64,000 nt of DNA from Isoetes taiwanensis (Eukaryota; Streptophyta; Lycopodiopsida; Isoetales; Isoetaceae). The notes under the pieces were generated by a model. That model had not been told where the DNA came from, made no database searches, and saw only the letters and a program-made list of their open reading frames with translations. The DNA is taken from the NCBI GenBank assembly GCA_021234155.1, contig JAJEKV010000095.1, forward strand, positions 3,484,621-3,548,620, in the 5' to 3' direction. Shown here one piece after another: positions 9,693 through 21,289 of this stretch (the first letter of the stretch is position 1; each line of letters begins with the position of its first letter). The position numbers were made by a program, and so were the translations under genes.

Positions 9693-10646
9693 GGGATCTT
9701 TCAGGTGCCTGAAGAAAATCATGGTGTTCTTCGATGGGTCTTTTGCAGACACCTATTCCTACTTTGATTGCTGCTCATGGAGTTGAAGAGAAGCTGAAAT
9801 GTTTCTGGCTGTGGAGATTATGAGGTGGAATGGTATTTGGGTGCTGATTTGAAGAAAACCAAGTGCATGGACAACATGAAGCATGGATTCGGTGAGGATA
9901 CTCATGCATGCCTATATTGTTTGTAAGCTAGGGTAGATAAGAACGAGAAAGGAAAGAGTACTCTAGAGTGCTCCCTTGAAACTGAACCAATACGAGATAA
10001 GGAAAATAAAGAATCCCATTGAAAAGAGTCCATATATGCACTCTACATGCTTTTTTAAAAGTAATTGACAAGACAGTTTATATGAGTATTCTTTTTGCTA
10101 ATTCCCCTCAACCAGCCAGAGAAAGTTGCATGAAAAATGTGGAGAAAGGACTTTCTGATATCGTTCTTAATGGATGTGATTATAAAATACTCCAAGATCA
10201 TAAGAGGGAAGGTAAATACCATGCAAGCCATCGATGGGATGAAAACAAAAAGATTTTTACCTTGCACTAAATTATGTAAGAATGGAACCTTGCCATTTGG
10301 ATGGTGGGGGGCCTACAAAGACCTGGTGGCAGTCGAAGATAACCGGACTTCACGTGGAAGGGCAAGGATTAAGAAAGCTGTGAATCTACTGGCAGAGAAG
10401 AAAATGATGGATGATAAGTTGGATTTGTTCAAATCGGCAGTTGTTGATTTCACTAAGTCATTTATAATAACATGGGAAGCATGTAATGTTACTCATCACA
10501 TCCATATACTTCAAGCCCATGGTCTATGGTTTGCAAAGGAGTATAGGTGTTTGAGGATATGGAATACGCACGGAATGGAAAAGTTACATAAACAAGCTAA
10601 AAATTCTTTTTTTGAGGTTCACCCAACAACGAAGAGAGTGCAGTAG
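9693..10646 (+). pseudogene. Uncharacterised large element-type ORF, 3' half (decayed)
   Basis: Continuation of the ORF cut at 5143. Readable blocks in order: GIFQVPEENHGVLRWVF (from 9693), TPIPTLIAAHGVEEKLK (one frame over), and YEVEWYLGADLKKTKCM with a CLYC pair (about 9818-9930, ending TAA). Next come KRVHICTLHAFLKVIDK (10019-10267), then after a frame change KAVNLLAEKKMMDDKLDLF and HHIHILQAHGLWF..WNTHGMEKLHKQAKN (to 10646). The Cys pairs and the H-rich stretch near the C-terminus suggest metal binding, but I cannot name an enzyme. At least three frame changes and stops make it non-functional. The order matches the remembered algal/invertebrate uncharacterised family, which supports the joining of both halves. 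Confidence 0.6.
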
Positions 10647-10767
10647 CTTATTGCAACAAATGTGTCCATGAGTTTACAGAAAAAATGAAGTGAAACCCCA
10701 CTCACACTTTCTAACACGAAACTGATGCTGGGTATCTGCAAAATATAAAAAGCTTCAGTTTATTTTT

Positions 10768-10886
10768 TGAACTAAAGAAATTGTCAAGATTAGTAATATT
10801 TTGATTCAGTTTCTTTAGTTCAACAAATGGAGTGAAGCTTTCTGTACTTTGCAGAGTAGTGAAGTAAACTGAAGCTTTCTGTACTT
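10768..10886. repeat. Hairpin and short direct repeat after the decayed ORF
   Basis: TTGAACTAAAGAAA (about 10768) and TTTCTTTAGTTCAA (about 10810) form a perfect 14-bp stem with a loop of about 28 nt. GAAGCTTTCTGTACTTTGCA then occurs twice, at about 10834 and 10872. It may be a decayed terminus of the upstream element; no target duplication was found. Confidence 0.6.
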
Positions 10887-10889
10887 TGC

Positions 10890-11970
10890 AAATATTCGCA
10901 TCAGTTTACGCTGAACATTATGAGCTCTAAAATATCCCACCATACATTTATTGACATTTGCTTTTGCATCATATTGGCTGACAACGGCTAAATTAATATG
11001 TGCAAATCTAGTCCAACGACAGGGCAGTGACTTTGGGTCAGCGCCATCAAGATATATTGTCAAGTGGTCAACATCCTCATGCCCATCCAATTCCAATTGG
11101 GGATACGTGCATCTGTGACTATACAAACTGCACATTGCTCTCCTTCACAAGAATGTATGTTCTAGATTGTTCTTTACATAATTTTATTTGTGGTAAATGT
11201 CCATCTGAGGCAATTTTTGACAATAGACATGTTTAAGCAAGAAGGAAAATTGAGAGCTTTAGTTCTGTTTGAATGCTTTGTTGTGAATGCTTTCCTGAAG
11301 CTTAAGTATGGGCAACCAAAGAACATAGAAAAAAACACATAATATCTTAAGTACGGGCCGCTGAATCGTACTGTGACCTTGAATAAGCCTGCTCAAGCTT
11401 TATTATGTTGGTTTTTAATATGATATCATGCTAGCATGACTAGTCGCCAAAACCACAAGCTTTTTATCTTGTTTCAAATATGCATAAGATTCTGAACTTG
11501 CAAGCATTGCAAAGGGAGATCAACAACCAAAGTTAAATCTGCAGTATATGAAATTCCATTTGCCATCTAGGACAGAAGAATTTGGGGCAAGAGTGGATTG
11601 TTGTCTATAAAATGACAATGGAGACAACTTTCACCTTCTTGAGCAATGATGTTATCTTAAAGCTGACAATTGGAGACATACTTGTATAGAGGGTCTACCA
11701 TACCATCTTGGAGATGACCTTAATTGCATTGTGGCTATCTATATTTACCTAAAGATTTTTTGTTGCATGAATGATGGTTCTTGAAGGCACGGTAAGAAAG
11801 CAAAAGGTTATGGCAAGTTTCTCATAATGTCCAATGAGTATGCCTTGTTCCTCCTAGTCTAAAATTTTCTGCAGTGCAATTTCAACCATAGGGGTTTATC
11901 TTTAAGCCTCATGCAATTTATTGGTAACCTGGACTTTAGTAGTAATGATTGTATGGGTCCCATGACCTAT
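10890..11970. other. Intergenic, no supported gene
   Basis: Open frames are under 110 codons on either strand and lack recognisable motifs. GAAGGCACGGTA at about 11784 recurs next to the poly(T) tract at 58542, possibly a shared repeat terminus. Confidence 0.35.
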
Positions 11971-11973
11971 TGG

Positions 11974-12045
11974 TCTCCGTGGACGTTAAAAAAACTATTC
12001 TATTCTATTCTATTCTATTCTATTCTATTCTATTCTATTCTATTC
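11974..12045 (+). repeat. Conserved 3'-end motif plus (CTATT)n microsatellite
   Basis: TTGGTCTCCGTGGACGTTAA (about 11970-11990) runs directly into about ten CTATT units (11995-12045). The same motif precedes a different microsatellite at 45557, which suggests the 3' terminus of a retroposon family that ends in a simple repeat. Confidence 0.65.
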
Positions 12046-12455
12046 CATGCATCTATGCATTGACTGAGCTCCTCAAACTTAATTTTTGCAGCATCATTTA
12101 ACATGTCAGTATCCAAATACATGCGTGACATGAGCATATGTCCAGCTCTGATTCAATTGGGCATGATCAAAATATTCTCTACCTAAATGGTTTTATATCT
12201 GATCTATATATGATCTGATGATGGGACTTCGCCACTAAGACCCCGAAATCTGAATTATCAATGGAATAACTAAAAGAGGTGCAGGAGGGTTAATAAGTTT
12301 GAGACATCTCAAATATGTGTGAGACTTATTACCAACATGCTGATACTTCGCTTTGATTTGGCAGTTTCAGTTAGAAGTTTGGTTTAAACAGTTGTATGGT
12401 GATTGAGAGTTTGTAAATATGCTGTTTTTATCTATATGACAGAAACCTTTTCCTA

Positions 12456-14562
12456 ATGTTGCAGGTTGTGTCTAAATCTCTTGTCTCCTACATGGGACGT
12501 ATGAAAATAGTAAAAGATAATCCTATAAGATTCATATACATACACCTATTGTATGTTAATAGAATCTTGGAATTAGTGAACGTGAAGAAACTGTTTGCTA
12601 CATGTTGTGATCAAGTACTAAATTTAGAGAACCCAACAATAATGGATGAGATTGTATATGGCTGGAAATATCTTCCTAGCGTGAAATCATCATGGTATAA
12701 ACCAAAGGACACATTCTGCAACTTCTCATGTTATGAGAGTTTGAATTGCAAATGTGCAAATGAAATCTGGTTTAAGCCTTTCCTACAAAAAGGAGAAGAT
12801 GAACTTGAGCATGTCATATCCCTCTCCATAAATATTTGCCTATACTCTAGGGAGAATATAAAATATGGTTTGAATCATATCCCCTTAGAGAAACCTAATA
12901 AGGGTATTGTAATTATGGAAGTACTCAAAGCATGGGAGCAGACAGTAGTATATTTGGAAAATAAGGTGGGAAGAATATGCCCAACTAAAATTGAAAAGGC
13001 TAGGTCCTTTATCAAAAATAAAATCAAGCATTGGGTAGAAGAAGGAAGCTCGAATAAAAGAAGAAGAATTCGGATTCCTGATAAAACAATGACATATGAG
13101 GCAATAGCCGAAAAAACATGGATACAACAATATTTATTTATATCTGGAGCAGATAAGGCAAATAACACACCGGTATTCATTTGCAAAAACTATATAAGAA
13201 AGTTGGCCTTAAAAAGGGTTGGTAGCCCTGACTTTGAGATGTGTGTGGATGAAGATGGGTTCCCAAGAGCCCCACTAGCAATTAGAGATAAATGTCGACA
13301 TGACATGGAAAATATTGCTGGGAATGTTAAGGTGGAGAATTTGGGATTACCATATTTAATGGGAACATATAAAGCACACAAGAACAAATTTAGATGGCTG
13401 ACAAATGCATCGGAATGTATATTTTCAGACATGGCTTGCCTAATTACGGAGGTCATAAAATCATTTGTATTCAATGAAATATGCTACCAATTGGATTCCA
13501 AGGTAAAACGATTTATGGGAGTTAAGACTAGGTCACTGTGGTGGATTAATTCAACGATAGAGCTGGCTATCAATCTGCCAGAGGACATACACCATACATG
13601 GGTGGCAGACATAGCAAGGTGCTATGAATCTATACCATTATTTGGTGACGATGGGATTACAACTATATGCGAAAGGCTCTTCTCCAAAGTTTTTGAAATA
13701 AGGTATCCTTAATTGGGTCTGGGAGACCTTCATCGTATAAATATACATGGAGAAATACTACCCAGACAACCAAAAATGACTTTGAGATAACACTTGAAGA
13801 ACTGGTTACAATAAACAATTACTTACTTACCAATTGTTATGTTGTTGGTGGGAGGCAGTATGGAAACAAATAAGAGGCATCCCAATGGGATTTTCATGTT
13901 CACCATTGTGGTGTAACATTTATCTTATGTTCTATGAATTTAACTTCATTAAGAGATTAGCAAAGTTGGGAAAAATTGAATATCTCATTCTGTTCAAGGA
14001 TGCATTTAGATACATGGACGACCTTAGTATATTCAATAATCCACAGATGGATTTATTTGTGGACCCAACACAACCGAGGGTAGCTGACAACCCTTACTGG
14101 ATTTATCCATTGGATTTCCTTGAGATTAAAAAGGAAGAAGCACCCCAAATATTTCCCCAATATGATTTGGGATTACCGAAATGTAATTTCCTGAACATGC
14201 ATGTGCAGATTATAGACCAAGTTTATGGATCTTACATTACGACCAAATTTGATAAGAGGAGGTCGCTTCCATTCCCGTTTATTCAATACATACAATTGGC
14301 ATCTAATAGGAAAATCAGCCAATGTTATAATCTTATGATCCCTCAGGTGATTTTATTGTTGTATTTATGTAAACGTCCAGAGGAATTCTTGGTAGAAATA
14401 AAGAAGACTATAAGGGTGTTCAAGAAGAATGGTTTTTCGGTACAAAGGCTTACATTTGTTAAAAAAGCGATTGTTAATGCAAATATACCGGGGGCTCCTA
14501 TGGCAAAAAATGAAGGATATAAAAGAGTTCTGGTTGAAAAACTTGTGGAAGTTGAAGTATAG
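12456..14562 (+). pseudogene. Reverse transcriptase-like ORF (Penelope-like or related), frameshifted
   Basis: The first frame (12456-13712, 418 aa) holds SGADKANNTPVFICKNYI, then GLPYLMGTYKAHKNKFRW in the place of the PK(I/L)HK..RPI region of Penelope-type enzymes, and motif A VADIARCYESIP. A middle segment (about 13713-13850, another frame) reads LVTINNYLLTNCYVVGG. The last frame (13834-14562) has motif B GIPMGFSCSPLWCNIYL and motif C FRYMDDLSIFNN with the catalytic DD, then a long C-terminal domain. No GIY-YIG endonuclease or EN domain is visible. GIPMG..(S/A)P..N(I/L)(Y/F)L..YE..F(I/V)..L plus Y(I/M)DD is, from memory, typical of RT-like proteins in invertebrates and algae. Two frameshifts, near 13700 and 13850, break it; few other lesions are visible, so decay is moderate. 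The start may follow a TTGCAG acceptor at 12466. Confidence 0.75.
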
Positions 14563-16120
14563 GCCTACGTGATTATAGATGTGGGACATGCATAGGCTTG
14601 GATGTCCAGAGATAATTTCGTATTATAAGTTCCTAATATTTATGAGATACTGGAGAGATTGCAAAGGTATAAAAATATCATATTGGAGCATGGCATGCCA
14701 ACTAGCAAAAACCCTATGGTCCGGACCAGATAGGCAAGAACCGACAGGGGTTTTATTGCATTTCCGGAACCATGTATGTGGCCGATTCTCCCAATGCTGC
14801 ATTCAACAGGTCTGCCGAAGTTTTGAGTTGCATACTGGGCTTACAGACCATGCAGATGGAACCAGGGAATGCTGGGATAAAGCAGTACGGTTACCCAGGT
14901 GTATGAGATCAAGCATCCAATTGCAGGTTAGAAGGATCGCTTAGTAGATTGGAGAACACAAGTTCTTAATCTTACTGAATCTAAGATGTAATTTCTGCAT
15001 TTCTGTTTGCTTACTCCAGAAAATGGGTTCTGAATCAGATCTGTAGAATACCTCTTGGGGAATTAAGCCACAAGGATTATGTAAGAGCTTTAATTTATTA
15101 TGGATTCAAGCTCATGAAATTTGATAGGGAATGATTCGATGCATTTAGTATGATACAGGTTATGCCATAGACTATGCTAACCTGATATTTTTCAACAGCA
15201 TAAGGAACTGAATACATGGATAATAGGCCTGAGGAGATGGGAGATTCAAGCTATATGGAAATAGAGGAAGATCCTGATCATGTCCTAGACGATAATCAGG
15301 TTAGATATTATGATATTAAGTGGTTAAGCCATTATGATATTAAGTGGTTAAGCCAGGCAGTAGAAAATATGAGATGGAATTATGTCAAAGTCATAGGAAG
15401 GAGATGCAGCAACTTAAGCAGTGCAATCTTAAGTTAATTTTGCTAGACCTATATGGTAGAGCTTCCTGACAGAATGCTCTGGACCATGTTATAGGTTAAA
15501 GCAAATATAAACAAAACACTGCAATAGCCAGTTGTAAAAGCTCATGGCTCAATACGTGGCTATAATTGTAGATTTATAAGTAATTTAGGGAAGATTTTAC
15601 TGGTAAATTCTTAAATGTTTATGGAGATGTGATGGAGGTAGATTAACAATGTTTTTTCATAGAAGCTCTTGCATAGCATTATGGGTTTAAGGGTGTAACA
15701 TGAGAAGAAAATCTGAGTCAACACATAGCATGATTGATTAAGACTACCTTAAATACTTGTTGATATCCATGACACCGATAACAAGGGGGGTTTCATAAAA
15801 AGCATTGACACCTGTCTTCCCATTCCATGCATCTGTACTAACACATGTTCTTTGGTTTGGATGGTGACAGGTTAGCTTTTCCCACCTGGATACGAGAAGA
15901 TAAAATTTAAGTGTAGATCAATTTAGGATCATGCTTGGATTTTTACATATGACTCAAAAAAGTACAGCAAGATGCTTAAGATCTATGATACTGTAAGATA
16001 TAAATATTCACACCCATGGTAAGATTTTTGCAAGGCTAACTATAATATGGATCCCCTATAGGGAGGTTGCCAAGAAATGGCATATATCACCCATATATAT
16101 ACAATTATATTGAATGTAGA
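14563..16120. other. Downstream of the RT: no supported gene
   Basis: A 121-codon frame at 14579-14944 lies where a C-terminal extension of the RT could be, but shows no motif. TTATGATATTAAGTGGTTAAGCCA is duplicated in tandem near 15313-15353. Nothing else is recognisable. Confidence 0.35.
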
Positions 16121-16134
16121 TAATCTGATCCCGG

Positions 16135-16161
16135 CCGTCCATCTCAGATCTGGACGGCCCA
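16135..16161. repeat. GGCCGTCCA / TGGACGGCC hairpin
   Basis: Perfect 9-bp inverted repeat around a 9-nt loop, in a GC-richer island. The CCGTC..GATC vocabulary recurs at 25950-26000 and in the 1-kb repeats, so it is probably repeat-derived rather than a terminator. Confidence 0.5.
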
Positions 16162-17408
16162 CGTTAAGCCCCCAAATAAGCCACCTCAAATCACCCCTTC
16201 ATTTGGGGCTTTTGATCTAGGCCCTAGAATGTGCTAGATCAATGGCTTAGATTTAATCGCCAATATTAAATGTAATAATTAATGCCAACTGATGAGGTGG
16301 CACAGGAGGCAAAGCTTGCTGATGAATTGGGCGCCGGATCGGTCTGCCCCGCATAGGGGACCGAAGCTCTGGATATGGAAGCTCTGGATTTGGTACTCTT
16401 CCTATGTTCGTTCTTCCTGCTGCTTCTTCTATTTGGATGCGCAGCTATGGTGGAACTGGCGCCATGGTAGCGCTATTTGTTTAAGGGGGAAACGCATTGC
16501 CCACTCCGGTTCTGTGATCTAGGGAGCTAGCTAAGATGTTTCAGGAATATTACTCATGGCAGATGGCAGGAAGCTTCAAATCACAACCGAGCAAATATGG
16601 CATGGCTCTGACGAAGCGGGGGCTTTAAAGCTGGGGCGCAATTGTTAATTTTTGAATGTAGCTGCAGATAAAAATGGGGGCATCCGCTTCAACTGCCTGA
16701 ATTTTAACAGAAAAGAAACCCACAGTTAAAAAAATAGAATCCCAGCTTTTTCTCTCGCTCGTCTGTGGAGATGCAGTGGCCGAGCTTGGAGCTTTGTTTC
16801 TTTGCTTGCTTTGTGGTTGGGTGGACAAATACTGGAAAGATCTGGGTATGCCATGGAAGCAGATGTATCAAAGGAAAAAATAGAAGTTAGAGCTTCACGA
16901 GGTCTAGCTTGAATAATGATTTCTATTCTTTTATAAAGATTGAAAATGGTTCGAATTTAATATTCAGACTCCTTTCGTTGATGCAGACCTGGTCATGAAA
17001 CACCCGATTTAGCAGATGATGGCAATAGGTGGTGTTTTCTAGAGATAATAGAACTTTCGCCTCCACCTCTACTTGATTCATGTTTTCCATTCCGTTCCTT
17101 CGTTTATTTCCATTTCTCTGATCTACTACATCTGCAGCTGACTGAATCAATCGATGGATGCAAAACATTCCTTGAGCTCTGCTATGGGATAAGCCAGCGA
17201 TCTACAAATATAAAGCTTTTTGCTGCCTTTTTTGACTTGAGATATCCTATGGAAACAAATTGAGTTTGTGATTTTCAGGTTGGAGCACTGTACTGTATGT
17301 ATAATGGCGATGGTAGATAAGCATCCTTGCGCTGTATTTGATTTTTGCATATTTCCCTTTGGTCCATAAAAAACCATTTCTGCATGTTCTATTTCTTGCA
17401 CAGGGTCT

Positions 17409-18200
17409 ATGGCGAATGGCTGTAACTTGCTCCCCGTGAGACCAATTCTGGTACCAACCAACAATAACTACAGTGAAAAGTACTTTTGGCGCATTACAAA
17501 GTCATTGTACCCAAGAATAGATCGAACTTCTAGCATTCACGTCTCAAGAACAGGCTGGAGGCCATTCAGGTGATTTACTCCTCTATTTTCTTCTGATTCT
17601 CTGAGCTTTGATTCTCTGATATAAGCACCTTAAGATTTATTTAGTTTGGGAAGCCCAAGATCTTTATTACGGCTTTGCATTTTGAGCTATCAACCATGGC
17701 GATTGTTTTCCAGCAGCTAGTGATCTGACTCCAATAACCTTCTTGCCCTTTTGGAAGACTTGAATCCTTTGCTCTAAATGCAGGTGCATCAATTGCCATT
17801 TGAAAATTAGTAGAGCTCAGAAATCTATTTCTTTGAACACAGTTAATGGCTCTTTTTATTTGAAAAGTACAGTCACGGATGTTCGTAGAAATATCTCAAG
17901 CTTTTCCTCATCCTTTTCTGATTGCTTGTGCAGGTAGTGTGTGTGGTCGTTTGCAGCCATGCTTGATCAAATGGAGGATATTCATAATTTATCAGCACTA
18001 TACATCCAAATAACTTAAGGTAATTTTGGATTACTCTAGTTTTGTTGTACTTCATTCTTGCGCTCATTAGTAAATGTATGTTATTATTGTAAGTCTTTTT
18101 TCGGTATTCTGTTATTGTCTTGATGCTGGCTCTTTTACAGTGCCAATGCTTTGGTTGTTATGAAGAAAGTCTTGATGTTTTGGAACTTCAAGAGCATCAG
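17409..18200 (+). CDS. Candidate gene of unknown function, first three exons
   Basis: Three open segments can be spliced with the same phase. Exon 1 is 17409-17569 (ATG; starts MANGCNLLPVRPILVP; donor CAG|GTGATT). Exon 2 is 17784-17933 (acceptor ATGCAG; donor CAG|GTAGTG). Exon 3 is 18141-18200 (acceptor TTTACAG; donor CAG|GTAGGC). Each junction splits a codon after the second base, and the joined 123-codon frame has no stop. The Ser/Arg-rich, acid-poor N-terminus could be an organelle transit peptide, but that is a guess. No domain is recognised and later exons could not be followed, so it may be a fragment. Confidence 0.35.
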
Positions 18201-18209
18201 GTAGGCCGA

Positions 18210-20600
18210 CTTGGCTTATTTTTGCACGTCACATGCTCTATGAGCAATTATTCAAAAAGTGTGATAGCTGGTGCATTACAACTAAATCATTCTAACTAAT
18301 CTATGTGTTTTGCAAGCAAATTTGCTAAAGCTATATGCTGACATGCCTTAATCAAAGGTAAATATTTTTCTTTTAATGCACGAGGATAGGATTTTTCATC
18401 ACTCTGTGTATGCTGATTCTCACTCTGGATATGCAAATTCTCCAGCTTCGTAGCAGCTTCATATACCATAGGTACTTTTATCTTTCCAAAGCGCATGAAG
18501 TTGGGTTGTGCCAGGGATTGTGTACCAATAGCCCTCATTGTTTCTAGATATTCTATTGTTGATGTTCGAGTTAGTACAACCTTTCTACGCCTGCGAGATC
18601 GAAATTTCCGCCTTATAGCAGGGGTTTATTTTCCATGGAGCTACTGGCCGATTTTGGAATACACAAATTTTAGCAGATTTCACAGGTGCTTCAAGAAATT
18701 AACAGATACCTAATGGGCCAAAATGCTTTTTGCTAACAGTAAAAGCTAATTCTGATGGCTAGATCTAATGTGGCAAAAGATCGTCTCTTTCCTCTGCTCC
18801 ACAGATTGGCCTGTTGACACTGCAGCTTGTGTCGAGAGACATTGAGATTCAGTTTTGCTTTTACTGTTGCTGTTACAGTGATGCTGGAATTGGTCTTCAT
18901 TGATGCATGTTATCGCATTTAGTCTTGTTAGAGTCGTGTAATAAGATGTTCGTAATAACATTCTATACATGCCGCAGACTCCTGACCTGCAGTAAACTGG
19001 CCGTTGGAGATTATTCACTTGGTACAATTCCACTTGGTCCATTCCAGGGTACAATTATTCACTTGGTGCTAAATCTGTTCATGCTGACTGAAAGTTTGTG
19101 AATGTGGATTCTAATAATGGATGATTCTAATAATTTGCAAGGCATATGTTCTTCACCATTCTACGGATTTAAGTTTGGATTAAGCTAAACCATTGCATCA
19201 GGCATGGTCGCATTTTTAATTCCCATCTTTGTTCTTTGAACTGCGAAAGTCTGGCAGTTCATTTTTGGGTTTGTTCATTTTTGGGCAAACCCAAGAACAA
19301 GTTTTAGCGCATAGAATCGCCTGCCTTATCCGATCAGAAGATTAAATTCAATGCAAGGTGAGATTTTTGAATTCATTTATTGCGATTTTTAGTCGTTTTG
19401 TACTTTGATGCAAAGGAGAAACTCAAACCAGATGAGCCAATCACAGGCATAAATGCATATGTTGTTGCACATCATTCCTTGCATGCAGATTCTGCAGCGA
19501 CACATTTGTACAGAAAAAAGTATCAAGTAGGCATAAACTTGGTTTGGCTTGTGTGAAATTATAAAATGCGAATAGTCAATTTCATTACTTGGTTCAGGAA
19601 AAACATAATGGTTATATTGGTATTGCACATGATACTAGATGTTTTATACCATTACAGACATATGGGAAGGCTAGATGAGTGAGTTTGGATGGTAAACTAG
19701 CACCAGATGGTGATGGTCAATACATGTTGGCATGGGGTTTTAAGATGTGCTCCAACATAATAAACTCTGGTACAACAACCCAACTTTGGTTATTAAAGAA
19801 AATGGCGAGTTAACTGCTCAAAAAATTATGGTGCTATTCTTGACATCTTTATGCCATTAATGGGCGGTTTGATTGGTGGCAATTAATGGGCGGTTTGATT
19901 GGTGGCATATCAATTATGTGAAAGATTATCTTCTTACATTGAGCTTATGTTGCATGGTCTCTAATTGATAATTGGAAATGGAACCTTAGCTACACGATGT
20001 CTCTATTATGGTGCTTCTATGTTATTCATTTCCTTTCTTCAATGAGCTTTGTGTGTGTGCCAGCCAGCCATTTTTCCTTTTATTAGCCACATCAATTTGT
20101 TGCCAGAAATTTTGGAACAAATGCAAAACATTTGGAGTAAAACGTATTAGTGTCAGCCAAGTGATTGATAACCATACTAACTATAAAGAGGATTCTACAA
20201 TGGTATCTAAGTATCAAGAGACTTTAGAAGACATTACTGGATGTGGGCGATATTCTCTCGGTGCATATTTGTTTGCATGGTCGTATGCTACTTAGACTTT
20301 GGGCCATTGATTCGTTCATCAAGGATTTTTTTATCGTCACTTCTTATGCATCCCAGAAAGAGGAAGGGTGAAAATATTCTCTTGAATTGTGTAGTAATTT
20401 ATAGTTTCTGGTTCAGTCTGAATATGCATACAGTAAAGAATTATTTACTGCAAGTATTGACAAGACTGGTTATGCGTACATTCGCTGTAATTTTGTTTAT
20501 CAGATTGTTAACTTCTCTCGTATGGGAGCCCTCTACGTGTTTGAGAAAACTACAAGAATGGATTCAAAGGATTATGGTGGAGTTATAAATGCGACCTCAG
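18210..20600. other. Gene-poor stretch
   Basis: Short open frames only; the one at 20008-20295 (TLEDITGCGRYSLGAYLF) has coding-like text but no recognised family. AATGGGCGGTTTGATTGGTGGCA is repeated in tandem at about 19858-19904. No RNA gene or element boundary was found. Confidence 0.3.
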
Positions 20601-20613
20601 AGCAGGATAATAA

Positions 20614-21030
20614 CGCCTTTCTAGACACACTAATTCTTGCTCATGTACGTTAGCCTTTCTAGACACACTAATTCTTGCTCATGTATGTTATTTAAAAGTG
20701 CATGTTGTTGCATTTGTGTTGTAAGTGACAGATGAAGACTTTTATGGCATGTTATAGTGCGAAGAAAGAATGAGCACATGACTTTTTTGATATGTTGTGA
20801 TCGCTTGTGAGACTAAGGTTAATGCCAACATAAAATGCACAAATTTTACACTCTAATTCTTGCTCACATATGTTATTTAAAAGTGCATATTGTTATGTTT
20901 GTGTTGTAAGTGAGAAAATGAAGTCGTTTATAGTATGTTATGGTAGGAAGAAAGAATGAGCATATGACTTTTTCGATATGATGCCACAGCTTGTGAGACT
21001 GAGGTTAATGCCAACATAAAATGCACAAAT
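20614..21030 (+). repeat. Tandem duplication of about 185 bp
   Basis: TAATTCTTGCTCA..TGTTATTTAAAAGTGCAT, GTTGTAAGTGA, AAGAAAGAATGAGCA..TGACTTTTT and CTTGTGAGACT occur twice with a period of about 185 bp, as does AGGTTAATGCCAACATAAAA (copies from about 20669 and 20854). A shorter 50-bp duplication of CCTTTCTAGACACACTAATT precedes it (20617 and 20653). Copies differ at many sites, so both are old. Confidence 0.8.
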
Positions 21031-21289
21031 ATATAAAGTTGTCGTGTGGATTACCCTTTTTCTTTTATGCACTTTCTGTTCTTGCTGAATATGGATACAT
21101 TGCACAACTGAACGAGGGACGCCACTTGAAGATGCTAAAGTTCTTTAAAGATTTGATCCAAAAAGTTCAATTTTACACAATTGGGCAGGAAGAGCTTTTA
21201 TCTTGCTTGAAGGCACTGAGAAAGGCAACCATTACTATGAGAAAGTACGTGTATCTGGAAGTTCAAGTGCTGTCGTCATAAATGTAAGT

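Noticed and set aside
11995-12045. Telomere-like repeat
   Set aside because: CTATT pentamer is a microsatellite, not TTTAGGG.
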